This document shows positions 48,688 through 59,225 of a stretch of DNA of 64,000 bases, one piece after another; the first letter of the stretch is position 1, and each line of letters starts with the position of its first letter. The notes beneath the pieces were generated by a model, which searched no databases, was not told the DNA's origin, and was given only the letters and a program-made list of their open reading frames with translations. A program made the translations under genes and the position numbers. The DNA lies in contig NZ_FSRJ01000004.1 in the NCBI RefSeq assembly GCF_900142065.1, positions 558,001-622,000 of the forward strand, read 5' to 3'. The DNA comes from Agromyces cerinus subsp. cerinus. Its GTDB lineage: Bacteria > Actinomycetota > Actinomycetes > Actinomycetales > Microbacteriaceae.

Positions 48688-50538
48688 TTACGACTCCAAC
48701 GACTCGGATACTTCGAGCCAGCGGGTTTCGAGGTCGGCGACGGATGCCTCGAGCTCGCGCAGCGAGTCGCCGAGCGCCGTCAGGCCGACGTAGTCGCCCT
48801 GGTCGTGCACCGCGAGCTTCTCGTGCAGCGCCGCGATCTGGACCGACAGCTTTTCGAGCTTGCGGTCGATCGAGGCGAGCTCCTTCTCGGCATTGCGTCG
48901 GTCGGCGCCCGCGAGCGAGGCCGCAGCTCCCCCGGTCGACGACTTCGCGGCTGCAGCGGGCTGCGGAGTCGTCGACGCACCCGGTGCCGCAGTGGCCGCG
49001 GCATCCGATGCCCTGCGCAGTTCGAGGTACTGCTCGACGCCGCGCGGGAGATCGCGCAGGTGCCCGTCGAGGATCGCGAACTGGCGGTCGGTGACGCGCT
49101 CGATGAGGTACCGGTCGTGCGAGACGACGAGCAGGGTGCCGGGCCACGAGTCGAGCAGGTCCTCGATGGCGGCGAGCATGTCGGTGTCGAGGTCGTTCGT
49201 CGGCTCGTCGAGGATGAGCACGTTCGGTTCCTGCAGCAGGATGAGCAGGAGCTGCAGGCGGCGCTTCTGACCGCCCGAGAGGTTCTTCACGGGGGTCGAC
49301 AGCTGCGCGGTCGTGAAGCCGAGTCGCTCGAGCAGCTGCCCGGGCGTCATCTCCTTGTCGCCGACCTGGTAGCTCGATCGCTGCTCGGCGACGACCGCGG
49401 AGACCCGCGAGTCGGCCCACTCGGTCAGCTCGTTCAGCTCCTGGCTGAGCGTCGCGATGCGCACCGTCTTGCCGCGCTTGACGCGGCCGCTCGTCGGTTC
49501 GACGGCACCCGTCACGAGCCCGAGCAGCGTCGACTTGCCGGCGCCGTTGACGCCGAGGATGCCGGTGCGCTCGCCGGGCGCGATGCGCCATTCGACGTCG
49601 TGCAGCACCGTGCGCGTCGCCGGCTCGCCCGTCACGGGGTCGGTCATGGGGAACTGCACCGACACGTCGATGAGGTCCACGACGTCCTTGCCGAGGCGCG
49701 AGACCGCGAGCCGGTCGAGCTCGACCTTGTTGCGGATCGGCGGCTCGTTGGCGATGAGCTCGTTCGCCGCGTCGATGCGGAACTTGGGCTTCGAGGTGCG
49801 CGCGGGCGGGCCGCGGCGCAGCCACGCCAGTTCTTTGCGCATGAGGTTCTGGCGCTTCGCCTCGGATGCCGCGGCGGAGCGGTCGCGCTCGACGCGCTGC
49901 AGCACGTAAGCCGCGTAGCCGCCTTCGAAGGGCTCGACGATGCCGTCGTGCACCTCCCACGTGGCGGTGCAGACCTCGTCGAGGAACCAGCGGTCGTGGG
50001 TCACGACGACGAGCGCGCCGGAGTCGGCGGGCCAGCGGCGCTTGAGATGCCCGGCGAGCCAGGCGATGCCCTCGACGTCGAGGTGGTTCGTGGGCTCGTC
50101 GAGGAAGACGACGTCCCAGTCGCCGACGAGCAGGGCCGCGAGACCGACGCGGCGGCGCTGTCCGCCCGAGAGGCTCGCGATCTGGCCGTGCCACGGCACA
50201 TCGCCGAGCAGGCCCGCGATGACGTCGCGCACCTTCGCGTCGCCCGCCCAGACGTGCTCTTCGATGCCGCCCACGACGAACTCGGCGACGGTCTTGCCGG
50301 GATCGACGACATCGGACTGGTCGAGCGTGCCGATGCGGATGCCGCGTCGGTGCGTCACTCGCCCGCCATCGGCCGTGAGCCGGCCGTCGAGGAGCTTCAG
50401 CAGCGTGGACTTGCCGTCGCCGTTGCGGCCGACGACGCCGATGCGGTCGCCCTCGTCGATGCCGAGGGTCACCTCGTCGAAGACGACGCGCGTCGGGAAT
50501 TCGAGGTGCAGGCGCTCGGCGCCCAGAAGATGTGCCAT
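48688..50538 (-). CDS. ABC-F family ATPase (Uup/Ttd-type translation or DNA-linked)
   Basis: The 616-residue protein has two ABC domains and no membrane part. Domain 1: Walker A GVVGRNGDGKST, signature SLSGGQRRRVGLAALL, Walker B VVFLDEPTNHLD. Domain 2: GILGVNGAGKST, NLSGGQKRRLQLLLIL and NVLILDEPTNDLD. A linker with many charged residues separates them, and a C-terminal coiled coil (KELASIDRKLEKLSVQIAAL) follows an Ala/Pro-rich stretch, as in Uup. ABC-F proteins act on ribosomes or, for Uup, on DNA structures. A TAGGCT hexamer lies 9 bases before the ATG. It is separated from metQ by 184 bases and follows ispE. Confidence 0.9.
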   Translation of the reverse strand: MAHLLGAERLHLEFPTRVVFDEVTLGIDEGDRIGVVGRNGDGKSTLLKLLDGRLTADGGRVTHRRGIRIGTLDQSDVVDPGKTVAEFVVGGIEEHVWAGDAKVRDVIAGLLGDVPWHGQIASLSGGQRRRVGLAALLVGDWDVVFLDEPTNHLDVEGIAWLAGHLKRRWPADSGALVVVTHDRWFLDEVCTATWEVHDGIVEPFEGGYAAYVLQRVERDRSAAASEAKRQNLMRKELAWLRRGPPARTSKPKFRIDAANELIANEPPIRNKVELDRLAVSRLGKDVVDLIDVSVQFPMTDPVTGEPATRTVLHDVEWRIAPGERTGILGVNGAGKSTLLGLVTGAVEPTSGRVKRGKTVRIATLSQELNELTEWADSRVSAVVAEQRSSYQVGDKEMTPGQLLERLGFTTAQLSTPVKNLSGGQKRRLQLLLILLQEPNVLILDEPTNDLDTDMLAAIEDLLDSWPGTLLVVSHDRYLIERVTDRQFAILDGHLRDLPRGVEQYLELRRASDAAATAAPGASTTPQPAAAAKSSTGGAAASLAGADRRNAEKELASIDRKLEKLSVQIAALHEKLAVHDQGDYVGLTALGDSLRELEASVADLETRWLEVSESLES

Positions 50539-50564
50539 GTCCCCCCGAGCCTACTTGCAGTTGC

Positions 50565-51494
50565 TCAGCCCGAGATGATGCGCGCCCCGTGCACCGCCCC
50601 GTGCACGTGCACGGCGTGCAGGCGCGCTGCCGAGAGGGCGACCTGCAGTTCGAGCGCGGAGTCGGTGTCGCCGACGAGGAACGCGACCGTCGGGCCCGAC
50701 CCTGAGACGAGGCCGGCGAGCGCGCCGTGCGCGGTGCCGAGCTCGAGGATGCCGCCGAGCCCCGGAGCGAGGCTGAGTGCCGCCGCCTCGAGGTCGTTGT
50801 GCAGCGATTCCGCGAGGCGATGGGCATCGCCGGCCCGAAGCGCCTGCAGCACCGCGGCGTCGACGATCGGCGGCTCGTCGGAGACGAGTCCGAGTCGCGA
50901 CGCCCGCTGGCGGTCGAGTTCCTGGTAGACGGCGGGCGTCGACAGCCCGAACTCGGCGACCGCGAGCACCCAGTGGAACGATCCGGTCGCGAGCGCCGGG
51001 CTCAGCTGGTCGCCGCGCCCCGTGCCGATCGCCGTGCCGCCCGAGAGCGCGAAGGGCACGTCGGCGCCGAGCTTGGCGGCGAGCGCGTGCAGCTCCTCCT
51101 TCGCGAGGGCCGTGCCCCAGAGGGCGTCGCATGCGACGAGCGTCGCCGCGGCATCCGCGGAGCCGCCGCCCATGCCGCCCGCGATCGGCACGTGCTTGTC
51201 GATCTCGAGGTGCACGCCGCCGGGCACGCCCGCGGTGCGCGCGAGCAGCTTCGCGGCCTTGATGGCGAGGTTCGAGCGATCGGTCGGAAGCCCGGAGGTG
51301 TCGATGCTGCCGCCGAACGCCACGCTGAACTCGTCGGCGGGCCAGGCGCGCACGTCTTCGTACAGCGAGACGGCCTGGTACGCCGTGGCGACGTCGTGAT
51401 AGCCGTCGGGCTGCACACCGCCGACCCGCATGAAGAGGTTGATCTTGCCGGGTGCCCGAACGTGCACTGCCTCGTCGGTCGCCGCGATCGTCAT
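50565..51494 (-). CDS. ispE: 4-diphosphocytidyl-2-C-methyl-D-erythritol kinase
   Basis: IspE is the GHMP kinase of the MEP isoprenoid pathway, whose products feed UppS (118-903). The 309-residue protein has [21 protein letters not shown], the phosphate loop [15 protein letters not shown] and the third motif [12 protein letters not shown]. Its length is normal. The ATG at 51494 follows TAGCGT by 6 bases, and that hexamer overlaps the stop of the preceding DUF4287 gene. It thus has its own leaderless promoter inside the rsmA-ispE run. Confidence 0.95.
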   Translation of the reverse strand: MTIAATDEAVHVRAPGKINLFMRVGGVQPDGYHDVATAYQAVSLYEDVRAWPADEFSVAFGGSIDTSGLPTDRSNLAIKAAKLLARTAGVPGGVHLEIDKHVPIAGGMGGGSADAAATLVACDALWGTALAKEELHALAAKLGADVPFALSGGTAIGTGRGDQLSPALATGSFHWVLAVAEFGLSTPAVYQELDRQRASRLGLVSDEPPIVDAAVLQALRAGDAHRLAESLHNDLEAAALSLAPGLGGILELGTAHGALAGLVSGSGPTVAFLVGDTDSALELQVALSAARLHAVHVHGAVHGARIISG

Positions 51495-51500
51495 GGTTCC

Positions 51501-51506
51501 ACGCTA
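51501..51506 (-). promoter_or_regulatory. -10 hexamer of ispE (leaderless)
   Basis: TAGCGT on the minus strand ends 6 bases before ATG 51494 and overlaps the stop codon of the DUF4287 gene. Confidence 0.5.
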
Positions 51507-52106
51507 ACCGACCGCATCGACGGTCACGTCGCCCAGCCAGCTGCGCAGGGTCTGCTTCGCACCCGCGAGGTCGTCGCCGTGCGCCATGCGCCCGCGCACG
51601 AGACCGATCGAGGTCTTGCCTGCACCACGCGCCGACGCCGAGGCGAGCAGGAACTCGCCGCCGTCGAGCGGGAAGCGAGCGGTCGGGTACTTCGCCCCGA
51701 GGTTCAGTGCGAGCGGCTCGACACCGGTCTGTGCGGTGACCACCGCCGCGAGTGCGCGCAGCGCCGGCTCCACGTCGCCGGCGATCGTGCGCGTGACGCT
51801 CACCTCGAAGGTGCCGTCCTGCCGCTGGCCGGGCAACCGGATGCCGCGTGCCTGCTCGTACCCGACGGTGACGCCCTGCGCCCACCACGAGTCGACCCCG
51901 TGCTCGGTCACGAGCCAGCTCGCGATCGCCTGGTGCTTCCACCCCGTGGCGCCGGCTTCGTCGAGCAGCGCGAACCACTCGTCACGCGACCGGCCCGTTG
52001 CGTCGAGCACCGCGCCGTCGCCGATGCCGTCGGCGTTGCCGCCGACGCCCCGGCTCCCCGTGCCGTGCGTGCGCGTGTCCTGCTTCCCCGTGTCCTGCTC
52101 CCCCAC
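51504..52106 (-). CDS. DUF4287-like protein, uncharacterised
   Basis: After a Gly/Asp/Thr-rich low-complexity head of about 35 residues the 200-residue protein shows EWFALLDEAGATGWKHQAIASWL, HGVDSWWAQGVTVGYEQARG, the pattern of DUF4287-type domains. The second half (EPLALNLGAKYPTARFPLDG, SASARGAGKTSIGLVRGRM) resembles the C-terminal part of similar proteins with an SRPBCC-like fold. Function is unknown. The start is GTG 52106, because TAGCGT ends 7 bases upstream; an in-frame GTG at 52115 lies inside that promoter. It is inserted between ispE and rsmA, which are adjacent in most actinobacteria. Confidence 0.7.
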   Translation of the reverse strand: MGEQDTGKQDTRTHGTGSRGVGGNADGIGDGAVLDATGRSRDEWFALLDEAGATGWKHQAIASWLVTEHGVDSWWAQGVTVGYEQARGIRLPGQRQDGTFEVSVTRTIAGDVEPALRALAAVVTAQTGVEPLALNLGAKYPTARFPLDGGEFLLASASARGAGKTSIGLVRGRMAHGDDLAGAKQTLRSWLGDVTVDAVG

Positions 52107-52113
52107 GGCACCC

Positions 52114-52119
52114 ACGCTA
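52114..52119 (-). promoter_or_regulatory. -10 hexamer of the DUF4287 gene (leaderless)
   Basis: TAGCGT on the minus strand ends 7 bases before GTG 52106, in the 21-base gap after the rsmA stop. Confidence 0.45.
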
Positions 52120-52127
52120 GCGCGTGA

Positions 52128-53000
52128 TCAGGCCGCGCGGGCGATGCGGAGGAAGTCGGCGACCGTGAGTTGCTCGCCGCGCTCCTGCGGGTCCACTCCT
52201 GCTGCCTCGAGCACTGCGGTCGCCTGAGCCGAACCGCCGCCGAGCACCGTCGAGAGCGACTGGCGCAGCATCTTGCGCCGCTGCTGGAAGGCGGCGTCGA
52301 CCAGGGCGAACGTGGCGACACGCTCGGCCTCGGTGCCGGGGGCATCCGTTCGCTCGAAGCCGACGAGCACGGAGTCGACGTTCGGCACCGGCCAGAAGAC
52401 CATGCGCGAGACCTGTCCGGCGGTGCGCCAGTCGCCGTACCAGGCGGCCTTGACGCTCGGGGCGCCGTAGACCTTCGAGCCGGGTTCGGCGGCGAGCCGG
52501 TACCCGACCTCGGCCTGCACCATCACGATGCCCGACTGCAGCGAGTCGAAGTGCTCGAGCAGGTGCAGCAGCACCGGCACCGAGATGTTGTACGGCAGGT
52601 TCGCGACCAGTCGCACCGGTTCGCCGGGCAGTTCGGTGACCCGCAGGGCGTCTTCGGTCACGACCGTGAGCGAGGTGCCGGGCTGCATGATGCCGGCGGT
52701 ATGCGGCAACTGGGCGGCGAGCCGCTTGTCGATCTCGACGGCGATGACGGATGCCCCGGCCTCGAGCAGTCCGAGGGTCAGCGAGCCGAGGCCCGGCCCG
52801 ATCTCGAGCACCGTCTCGCCCGACTGCACGCCCGCGGTCTGCACGATACGGCGTACGGTGTTCGCGTCGTGCACGAAGTTCTGGCCGAGCTTCTTCGTCG
52901 GCGTGACGTCGAGGAGCTCGGCGAGATCGCGGATCTCCGCCGGCCCGAGGAGGCGCGGCGCCGTCTCGGCGCCCTCTGCCGCATGCCGATGCGCGTTCAC
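52128..53000 (-). CDS. rsmA: 16S rRNA dimethyladenosine transferase
   Basis: RsmA (KsgA) dimethylates two adjacent adenines near the 3' end of 16S rRNA as a late check on 30S assembly. The 290-residue protein has the SAM site [19 protein letters not shown], the acidic ribose ligand in [11 protein letters not shown], the target-base motif [11 protein letters not shown] and the specific N-terminal [17 protein letters not shown] 53000 overlaps the tatD stop by four bases (GTGA). In many actinobacteria an rpf gene sits between tatD and rsmA; here the two are directly joined. Confidence 0.95.
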   Translation of the reverse strand: MNAHRHAAEGAETAPRLLGPAEIRDLAELLDVTPTKKLGQNFVHDANTVRRIVQTAGVQSGETVLEIGPGLGSLTLGLLEAGASVIAVEIDKRLAAQLPHTAGIMQPGTSLTVVTEDALRVTELPGEPVRLVANLPYNISVPVLLHLLEHFDSLQSGIVMVQAEVGYRLAAEPGSKVYGAPSVKAAWYGDWRTAGQVSRMVFWPVPNVDSVLVGFERTDAPGTEAERVATFALVDAAFQQRRKMLRQSLSTVLGGGSAQATAVLEAAGVDPQERGEQLTVADFLRIARAA

Positions 53001-53905
53001 GCCTTCGCCCCCGTCACGGGCTCATCCTGCCACGAGCCGTACACCGCCACGGTGTTCGCCGCGAGCTGTTCGCAGAACTCGGCGAGGTCGACCCCCAGCA
53101 CCTCGGCCATGAATCGCACCGTGTGCGGCACGAGGTACGGCGCGTTCGGGCGGCCGCGGAGCGGCACGGGCGTGAGGTACGGGGCATCCGTCTCGACGAG
53201 GATGCGGTCGCGCGGCGCGACCCGCAGCGCCTCGCGGAGGTTCTCGGCGTTCTTGAACGTCACGTTGCCGGCGAACGAGAGGTACCAGCCCTCGTCGGCG
53301 GCGAGTCGGGCGAGCTCCTCGCCGCCCGAGAAGCAGTGGAACACCGTGCGCTCGGGCGCCCCGACCCTGCGCAGGGTCGCGACGACGTCGTCGTGCGCGT
53401 CGCGATCGTGGATCTGCAGGGCGAGGCCGTGCCGCTTCGCGATGTCGATGTGGGCCTCGAAGGAGCGGAACTGCGCGCCGCGCCCGTCTTCGCCGGTGCG
53501 GAAGAAGTCGAGCCCGGTCTCGCCGATCGCCCGCACCCGCGGGCGGGCGGCGAGCTCGTCGATCACGGCGAGCGCTTCGTCGAGCGTTCCGGATGCCTCG
53601 AGCTCGGGCGCCTCGTTCGGGTGCAGCGCGACCGCGGCGAGGAGCCGCGGCTCGAGCGCGGCCACCTCGGCCGACCAGCGCGACGTCGCGACATCCGTGC
53701 CGACCTGCACTGCCCCGGCGATGCCGACGGATGCCGCCCGCTCGAGGTGCTCGTGCACGTCCAGCGGCAGCGCGCCGTCGGCGATCTCGAGGTGCGTGTG
53801 GTTGTCGTAGACGGCCACGGGCAGCGGCTCGGGCGCCGGCGGGTACTCGGCGGCACGACCGCCGTCGGAGCGGGTGCGGAGGTGTGCGGGCGAGGGGTCG
53901 CTCAC
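52997..53905 (-). CDS. tatD: TatD family metal-dependent hydrolase (DNase)
   Basis: The 302-residue TIM-barrel hydrolase has the metal ligands in [12 protein letters not shown], the bridging Glu in [13 protein letters not shown], His in [18 protein letters not shown] and the terminal Asp in [11 protein letters not shown]. TatD proteins act as 3'-5' exonucleases on single-stranded or damaged DNA. An Arg/Ser/Pro-rich head of about 40 residues precedes the barrel. GTG 53905 is the first start after the metG stop (25 bases away). It is followed by rsmA with a four-base overlap. Confidence 0.92.
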   Translation of the reverse strand: MSDPSPAHLRTRSDGGRAAEYPPAPEPLPVAVYDNHTHLEIADGALPLDVHEHLERAASVGIAGAVQVGTDVATSRWSAEVAALEPRLLAAVALHPNEAPELEASGTLDEALAVIDELAARPRVRAIGETGLDFFRTGEDGRGAQFRSFEAHIDIAKRHGLALQIHDRDAHDDVVATLRRVGAPERTVFHCFSGGEELARLAADEGWYLSFAGNVTFKNAENLREALRVAPRDRILVETDAPYLTPVPLRGRPNAPYLVPHTVRFMAEVLGVDLAEFCEQLAANTVAVYGSWQDEPVTGAKA

Positions 53906-53930
53906 GCCGCCGCTGCTTCGAACCGCATCG

Positions 53931-55490
<1,560 letters not shown>

Positions 55491-55496
55491 TCCCCA

Positions 55497-55502
55497 ATCC
55501 TA
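55497..55502 (-). promoter_or_regulatory. -10 hexamer of metG (leaderless)
   Basis: TAGGAT on the minus strand ends 6 bases before ATG 55490. Its first three bases are the stop codon (TAG) of the oxidoreductase gene upstream. Confidence 0.5.
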
Positions 55503-56612
55503 CGGGCGAGCGGATGTCCCGGAGTCCCGGTTACGCCGCCGGCGGCGAACGCTCCCGTCGAGGATGGCGGGGGGAACCGCCTCCTCCACCTCCATGTGCT
55601 GGTGCGGGGTCGCCACGCCGAGCGTCACGTCCTGCTCCTTGATCGCGGGCTCGTGCACCTTCTGCCCCGGGTAGTCGACGATGCGCATGCCGAGCACGAT
55701 CTTGCCGGGCGCCTCGCGCCGGTCGAGCGCCCGATAGGCGTCGGCGACGGATTCGAGCGGGAAGACGTCGGCGATCGGCAGCCGTGCGCGTCGCGCGGCC
55801 ACGAGGGCGGCGACGCGACCGAGTGCCACGACGTCGCCGGCGTAGAGCTTGACCGCCTCTTCATCCTCTACGGCGTCCCAGTCGAGCACGGTGAGGATCC
55901 GCGATCGCGGCACTCCGAGCGCGATCGCCGCATCGGTCTCCCCGCCGAGGAAGTCGAGGAAGCCGGTGATCGGTCCCGGAGCGACCGGCCGCACGCGCTC
56001 GGCGAGGTCGGGCCCGTACTCGACGGGCAGCACCCCGAACTGCCGCAGGAAGTCGAACCGCGTCTCGATGCTCGTGCCGATCACGGTGGCTCCCCGCATG
56101 CGGGCGAACTGGGCGGCGAGGCATCCGACCCCGCCCGCTGCCGCAGTGATGACGACGGTGTCGGAGGGCGTCAGCGCGAGCCCCTCGACGGCCGTCCACG
56201 CGGTCGTGCCCGCGACGTACAGCGAGCCCGCCACCTCCCAGGTGAGCTCGGGCGGCTTCGTCAGCAACTGCGCCTCGGGCACGACGACATGGGTCGCGTG
56301 GGCGCCTCGATCGACGAACCCCATGACCTCGTCGCCGTGCGAGAACGACGAGACGCCGGGGCCGGCCGCGGCGACGACCCCCGCGAGGTCCCGGCCCTGC
56401 AGCGAGGGGAAGCTCACGGGCCAGCGCTCGGGGTGGTCGCCGCGCCGGATCGCGCTCTCGACCGGGTTCAGCCCGGTCGCGAACACCGCGACGAGCACCT
56501 CGCCCGCTCCGGGCACCGGCATCGGCTCTTCGACGACCTCGAGCACCTCGGGTCCGCCATGCTCGGAGAACCGGACGACGTGAGCCAGGTCGTGGGTCGG
56601 ATCGTGAGTCAT
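55500..56612 (-). CDS. Zinc-less MDR oxidoreductase (quinone-reductase type)
   Basis: The 370-residue protein has the GroES-like N-terminal fold (PVPGAGEVLVAVFATGLNPV, RRGDHPERWP), GRDLAGVVAAAGPGVSSF, and the NADPH fold VVITAAAGGVGCLAAQFARM. The catalytic zinc cysteines of alcohol dehydrogenases are missing, as in quinone reductases. A Arg-rich tail (SVRRRRRNRDSG) of about 15 residues extends the C-terminus. ATG 56612 has GGAGG nine bases upstream. It is separate from rsmI. An inverted repeat CTGCCGGCAG lies at 56657-56666 upstream and might be a regulator site. Confidence 0.88.
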   Translation of the reverse strand: MTHDPTHDLAHVVRFSEHGGPEVLEVVEEPMPVPGAGEVLVAVFATGLNPVESAIRRGDHPERWPVSFPSLQGRDLAGVVAAAGPGVSSFSHGDEVMGFVDRGAHATHVVVPEAQLLTKPPELTWEVAGSLYVAGTTAWTAVEGLALTPSDTVVITAAAGGVGCLAAQFARMRGATVIGTSIETRFDFLRQFGVLPVEYGPDLAERVRPVAPGPITGFLDFLGGETDAAIALGVPRSRILTVLDWDAVEDEEAVKLYAGDVVALGRVAALVAARRARLPIADVFPLESVADAYRALDRREAPGKIVLGMRIVDYPGQKVHEPAIKEQDVTLGVATPHQHMEVEEAVPPAILDGSVRRRRRNRDSGTSARP

Positions 56613-56722
56613 CTCGCACACCTCCACCGCTCTACGGATAGTGCCATTCTCCGCCTGCCGGCAGGATTCCGACAGGGCTGGACACGGTGCGCCCGCTGCC
56701 GGTAGGCGGTCGGTCGCGCTAC

Positions 56723-56759
56723 CCGCGTCAGCCTCGCGTTCGCGCCGCGTCAGCCTCGC
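56723..56759. repeat. 22-bp tandem duplication at the end of rsmI
   Basis: CCGCGTCAGCCTCGC occurs at 56723-56737 and again at 56745-56759, period 22. The second copy contains the rsmI stop codon, so the 3' end of the gene has been duplicated downstream. Confidence 0.8.
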
Positions 56760-57574
56760 TTGCGCGCCTGCAGTGCCGCCTCGTAGAGATCGCGCGTGCT
56801 CAGCCCGCTCTCCGCGGCGACGAGGGCCGCGGCATCCTTCAACCGGGTGCCGGATGCCGCGAGCTCGAGCACTCGCGCGAGCGCGTTCTCGGGGTTCGCC
56901 TCCTGTGCGGCGGCGCCGCCGACCACGACCACGATCTCGCCGCGCACCCCGCCCTCGGCCCACGTCGCGAGTTCGCCGAGCGGGCCGCGACGCACCTCCT
57001 CGTACATCTTCGTGAGTTCGCGGCAGACGGCTGCCGGCCGGTCGGCGCCGAACGCCTCGGCGAGCGCGGCGAGGCTCGCGGCGAGCCGTGACGGCCCCTC
57101 GAAGAACAGCAGCGTGCGGCGGTCGCCCGCGAGCTCTGCCAGGCGACGGCTGCGCTCCCCCGCCTTGCGCGGCAGGAAGCCCTCGAAGGCGAACCGGTCG
57201 GTCGGCAGCCCGGAGACGGCGAGCGCGGTGATCACGGCCGACGGCCCGGGCAGTGCGGTGACCTCGACACCTGCGTCCGCCGCCGCCGCGACGAGCGGGA
57301 ATCCGGGGTCGGACACGGTCGGCATGCCGGCGTCGCTCAGCACCAGCAGGTCGGTGTCGCGGGCGAGTTCGACGAGCTCCGCCGCCTTCTGCCGCTCGTT
57401 GTGCTCGTGCAGGGCGATGAGCTTCGGACGATTCTCGATGCCGAGGCCGGCGAGCAGTCGCTGCGTCACCCGGGTGTCCTCCGACGCGATGACGGTCGCC
57501 GACTCGAGGGCGTCGCGAAGTCGGGCCGACGCGTCGCCGAGATTGCCGATGGGCGTCGCCGCGAGGATGATCAT
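56750..57574 (-). CDS. rsmI: 16S rRNA (cytidine-2'-O)-methyltransferase
   Basis: RsmI methylates the ribose of C1402 in the decoding centre. The 274-residue tetrapyrrole-methylase-fold protein has LAATPIGNLGDAS, VIASEDTRVTQRLL, LVLSDAGMPTVSDPG, LPGPSAVITALAVSGLP and FEGFLPRKAGER, and ends with a helical extension. The ATG at 57574 is most consistent with family starts; ATG 57586 is in frame. The divergent gene 52 bases away is the protein O-mannosyltransferase, a pairing conserved across actinobacteria. Confidence 0.95.
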   Translation of the reverse strand: MIILAATPIGNLGDASARLRDALESATVIASEDTRVTQRLLAGLGIENRPKLIALHEHNERQKAAELVELARDTDLLVLSDAGMPTVSDPGFPLVAAAADAGVEVTALPGPSAVITALAVSGLPTDRFAFEGFLPRKAGERSRRLAELAGDRRTLLFFEGPSRLAASLAALAEAFGADRPAAVCRELTKMYEEVRRGPLGELATWAEGGVRGEIVVVVGGAAAQEANPENALARVLELAASGTRLKDAAALVAAESGLSTRDLYEAALQARKRG

Positions 57575-57613
57575 GGTCTCAAGCATGACACCCGCCGCTC
57601 GGTCGGACTCGTT

Positions 57614-57619
57614 TAGGGT
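57614..57619 (+). promoter_or_regulatory. -10 hexamer of the O-mannosyltransferase gene (leaderless)
   Basis: TAGGGT ends 7 bases before ATG 57627, in the 52-base divergent gap with rsmI. Confidence 0.45.
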
Positions 57620-57626
57620 TGGGCGC

Positions 57627-59219
57627 ATGGGAGTGGAGCCGGATCCGGTCGAGGAGCGCCGGGGCACCCGGCTCGACCAGTGGTGGGCCCGGGTGCTCTC
57701 GACGCCCCGCCGCCGAACGCTCTGGTACTGGGGCGGCCCGATCCTCGTCACGCTCATCGCCGCCGTGCTGCGGTTCTGGAATCTCGGCCACCCGCAGGCG
57801 ATCGTCTTCGACGAGACCTATTACGTGAAGGACGCGTGGACGCTCCTCCACAACGGCTACGAGTCGACCTGGCCCGAGGGCGCCGACGCCGACTTCGCGG
57901 CCGGCGACACCGACGTCTTCAACGATGCCGCCACGTACGTCGTGCACCCTCCGCTCGGCAAGTGGATGATCTCGCTCGGCATGGCAGCGTTCGGCGCCGG
58001 CGACGCCTTCTGGTGGCGCGCTTCGACCGCGCTCGCGGGCACGATCGCGGTCTTCCTGATCACGGTCATCGCCCGCCGCCTCTTCGCCTCGACGATCCTC
58101 GCCGTCATCGCCGGCCTGCTGTTCGCGATCGACGGCAACGCGATCGTGATGTCGCGCGTCGCCCTGCTCGACAACTGGGTCATGTTCTTCACGCTGCTCG
58201 GCTTCTGGTTCGTGCTGCTCGACCGCGACCGATCGGCCCGCATGTTGGAGGAGCGGCTCGACGCCGCACGCGACTGGGGGCTCGAGCCGCACTACGGGCC
58301 GGCGCTCTGGGCCCGCCCCTGGGTGATCGCCGCAGGTGCCGCGTTCGGCGCGGCGACGGCGGTGAAGTGGTCGGGCCTCTGGTTCCTCGCCGCGTTCGGC
58401 ATCTACCTCGTCGTCGTCGACGCCGTCGCCCGCCGTCGCGCCGGAGTGCCGTTCTGGCTGACCGGATCGATCCTGAAGCAGGGGCCGGTCACGTTCCTGC
58501 TCCTCGTGCCCGTCGCCGCAGTCGTCTACCTCGCATCGTGGACGGGCTGGCTCGTGACCGACGGCGGCTACTACCGGCACTGGGCCGAAGAGGCGGGCAA
58601 CGCCGCGACCGGGGCGTTCTCCTGGGTTCCGCTCGCCCTGCAGAGCCTCTGGCACTATCACGAGGCCGCCTACGGCTACCACGTCGGTGTGCACAGCCCC
58701 CATCCGTGGCAGTCGAATCCGCTCACCTGGCTCTTCATGATCCGCCCGACGAACATGTACTTCTCCTCGGGCGACGACGGTGCTGCCGGCTGCGGTGCCG
58801 ACGAGTGCTGGTCGTCGATCATCGAGATCGGCAACCCGCTCATCTGGTGGGCCGCAGCTGCGGCGTGCTTCTACCTCGTCTACCGGCTCGTGCGGTATCG
58901 CGAATGGCAGGTCGGACTGATCCTGGTGGGGCTCGCTGCGGGCTACCTGCCGTGGCTCGGCTACCTGAACCGCACGGTGTTCCAGTTCTATTCGATCGCG
59001 TTCGAGCCGTACATGCTGCTCGCGCTCGTCTTCGTGATCGGGCTCGTGCTCGGAGGCCGTGACGATCCGCGCTGGCGACGCGAGCGCGGCATCGCCGTCG
59101 TCGTCGTCTTCCTCGTGTTCGTGCTGGCCGTCTCGGCGTTCTTCTTCCCGATCTGGTCGGGCATGCCCCTCCCGCCGACGTTCCGGCAACTGCACTTCTG
59201 GCTGCCGAGCTGGGGCTGA
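57627..59219 (+). CDS. pmt: Protein O-mannosyltransferase (phospholipid carrier-dependent, GT39)
   Basis: This integral membrane enzyme transfers mannose from polyprenyl phosphate to Ser/Thr of secreted proteins as they leave the cell. The 530-residue protein has about ten helices. The first external loop carries the catalytic Asp-Glu: IVFDETYYVKDAW. Then HPPLGKWMISLGM, MSRVALLDNWVMFF and the second-loop motifs HYHEAAYGYHVG and HPWQSNPLTWLF follow. The C-terminal half ends FPIWSGMPLPP. Its lipid donor derives from the UppS pathway. It faces rsmI and starts without a leader. Confidence 0.93.
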   Translation: MGVEPDPVEERRGTRLDQWWARVLSTPRRRTLWYWGGPILVTLIAAVLRFWNLGHPQAIVFDETYYVKDAWTLLHNGYESTWPEGADADFAAGDTDVFNDAATYVVHPPLGKWMISLGMAAFGAGDAFWWRASTALAGTIAVFLITVIARRLFASTILAVIAGLLFAIDGNAIVMSRVALLDNWVMFFTLLGFWFVLLDRDRSARMLEERLDAARDWGLEPHYGPALWARPWVIAAGAAFGAATAVKWSGLWFLAAFGIYLVVVDAVARRRAGVPFWLTGSILKQGPVTFLLLVPVAAVVYLASWTGWLVTDGGYYRHWAEEAGNAATGAFSWVPLALQSLWHYHEAAYGYHVGVHSPHPWQSNPLTWLFMIRPTNMYFSSGDDGAAGCGADECWSSIIEIGNPLIWWAAAAACFYLVYRLVRYREWQVGLILVGLAAGYLPWLGYLNRTVFQFYSIAFEPYMLLALVFVIGLVLGGRDDPRWRRERGIAVVVVFLVFVLAVSAFFFPIWSGMPLPPTFRQLHFWLPSWG

Positions 59220-59225
59220 CTCGTC

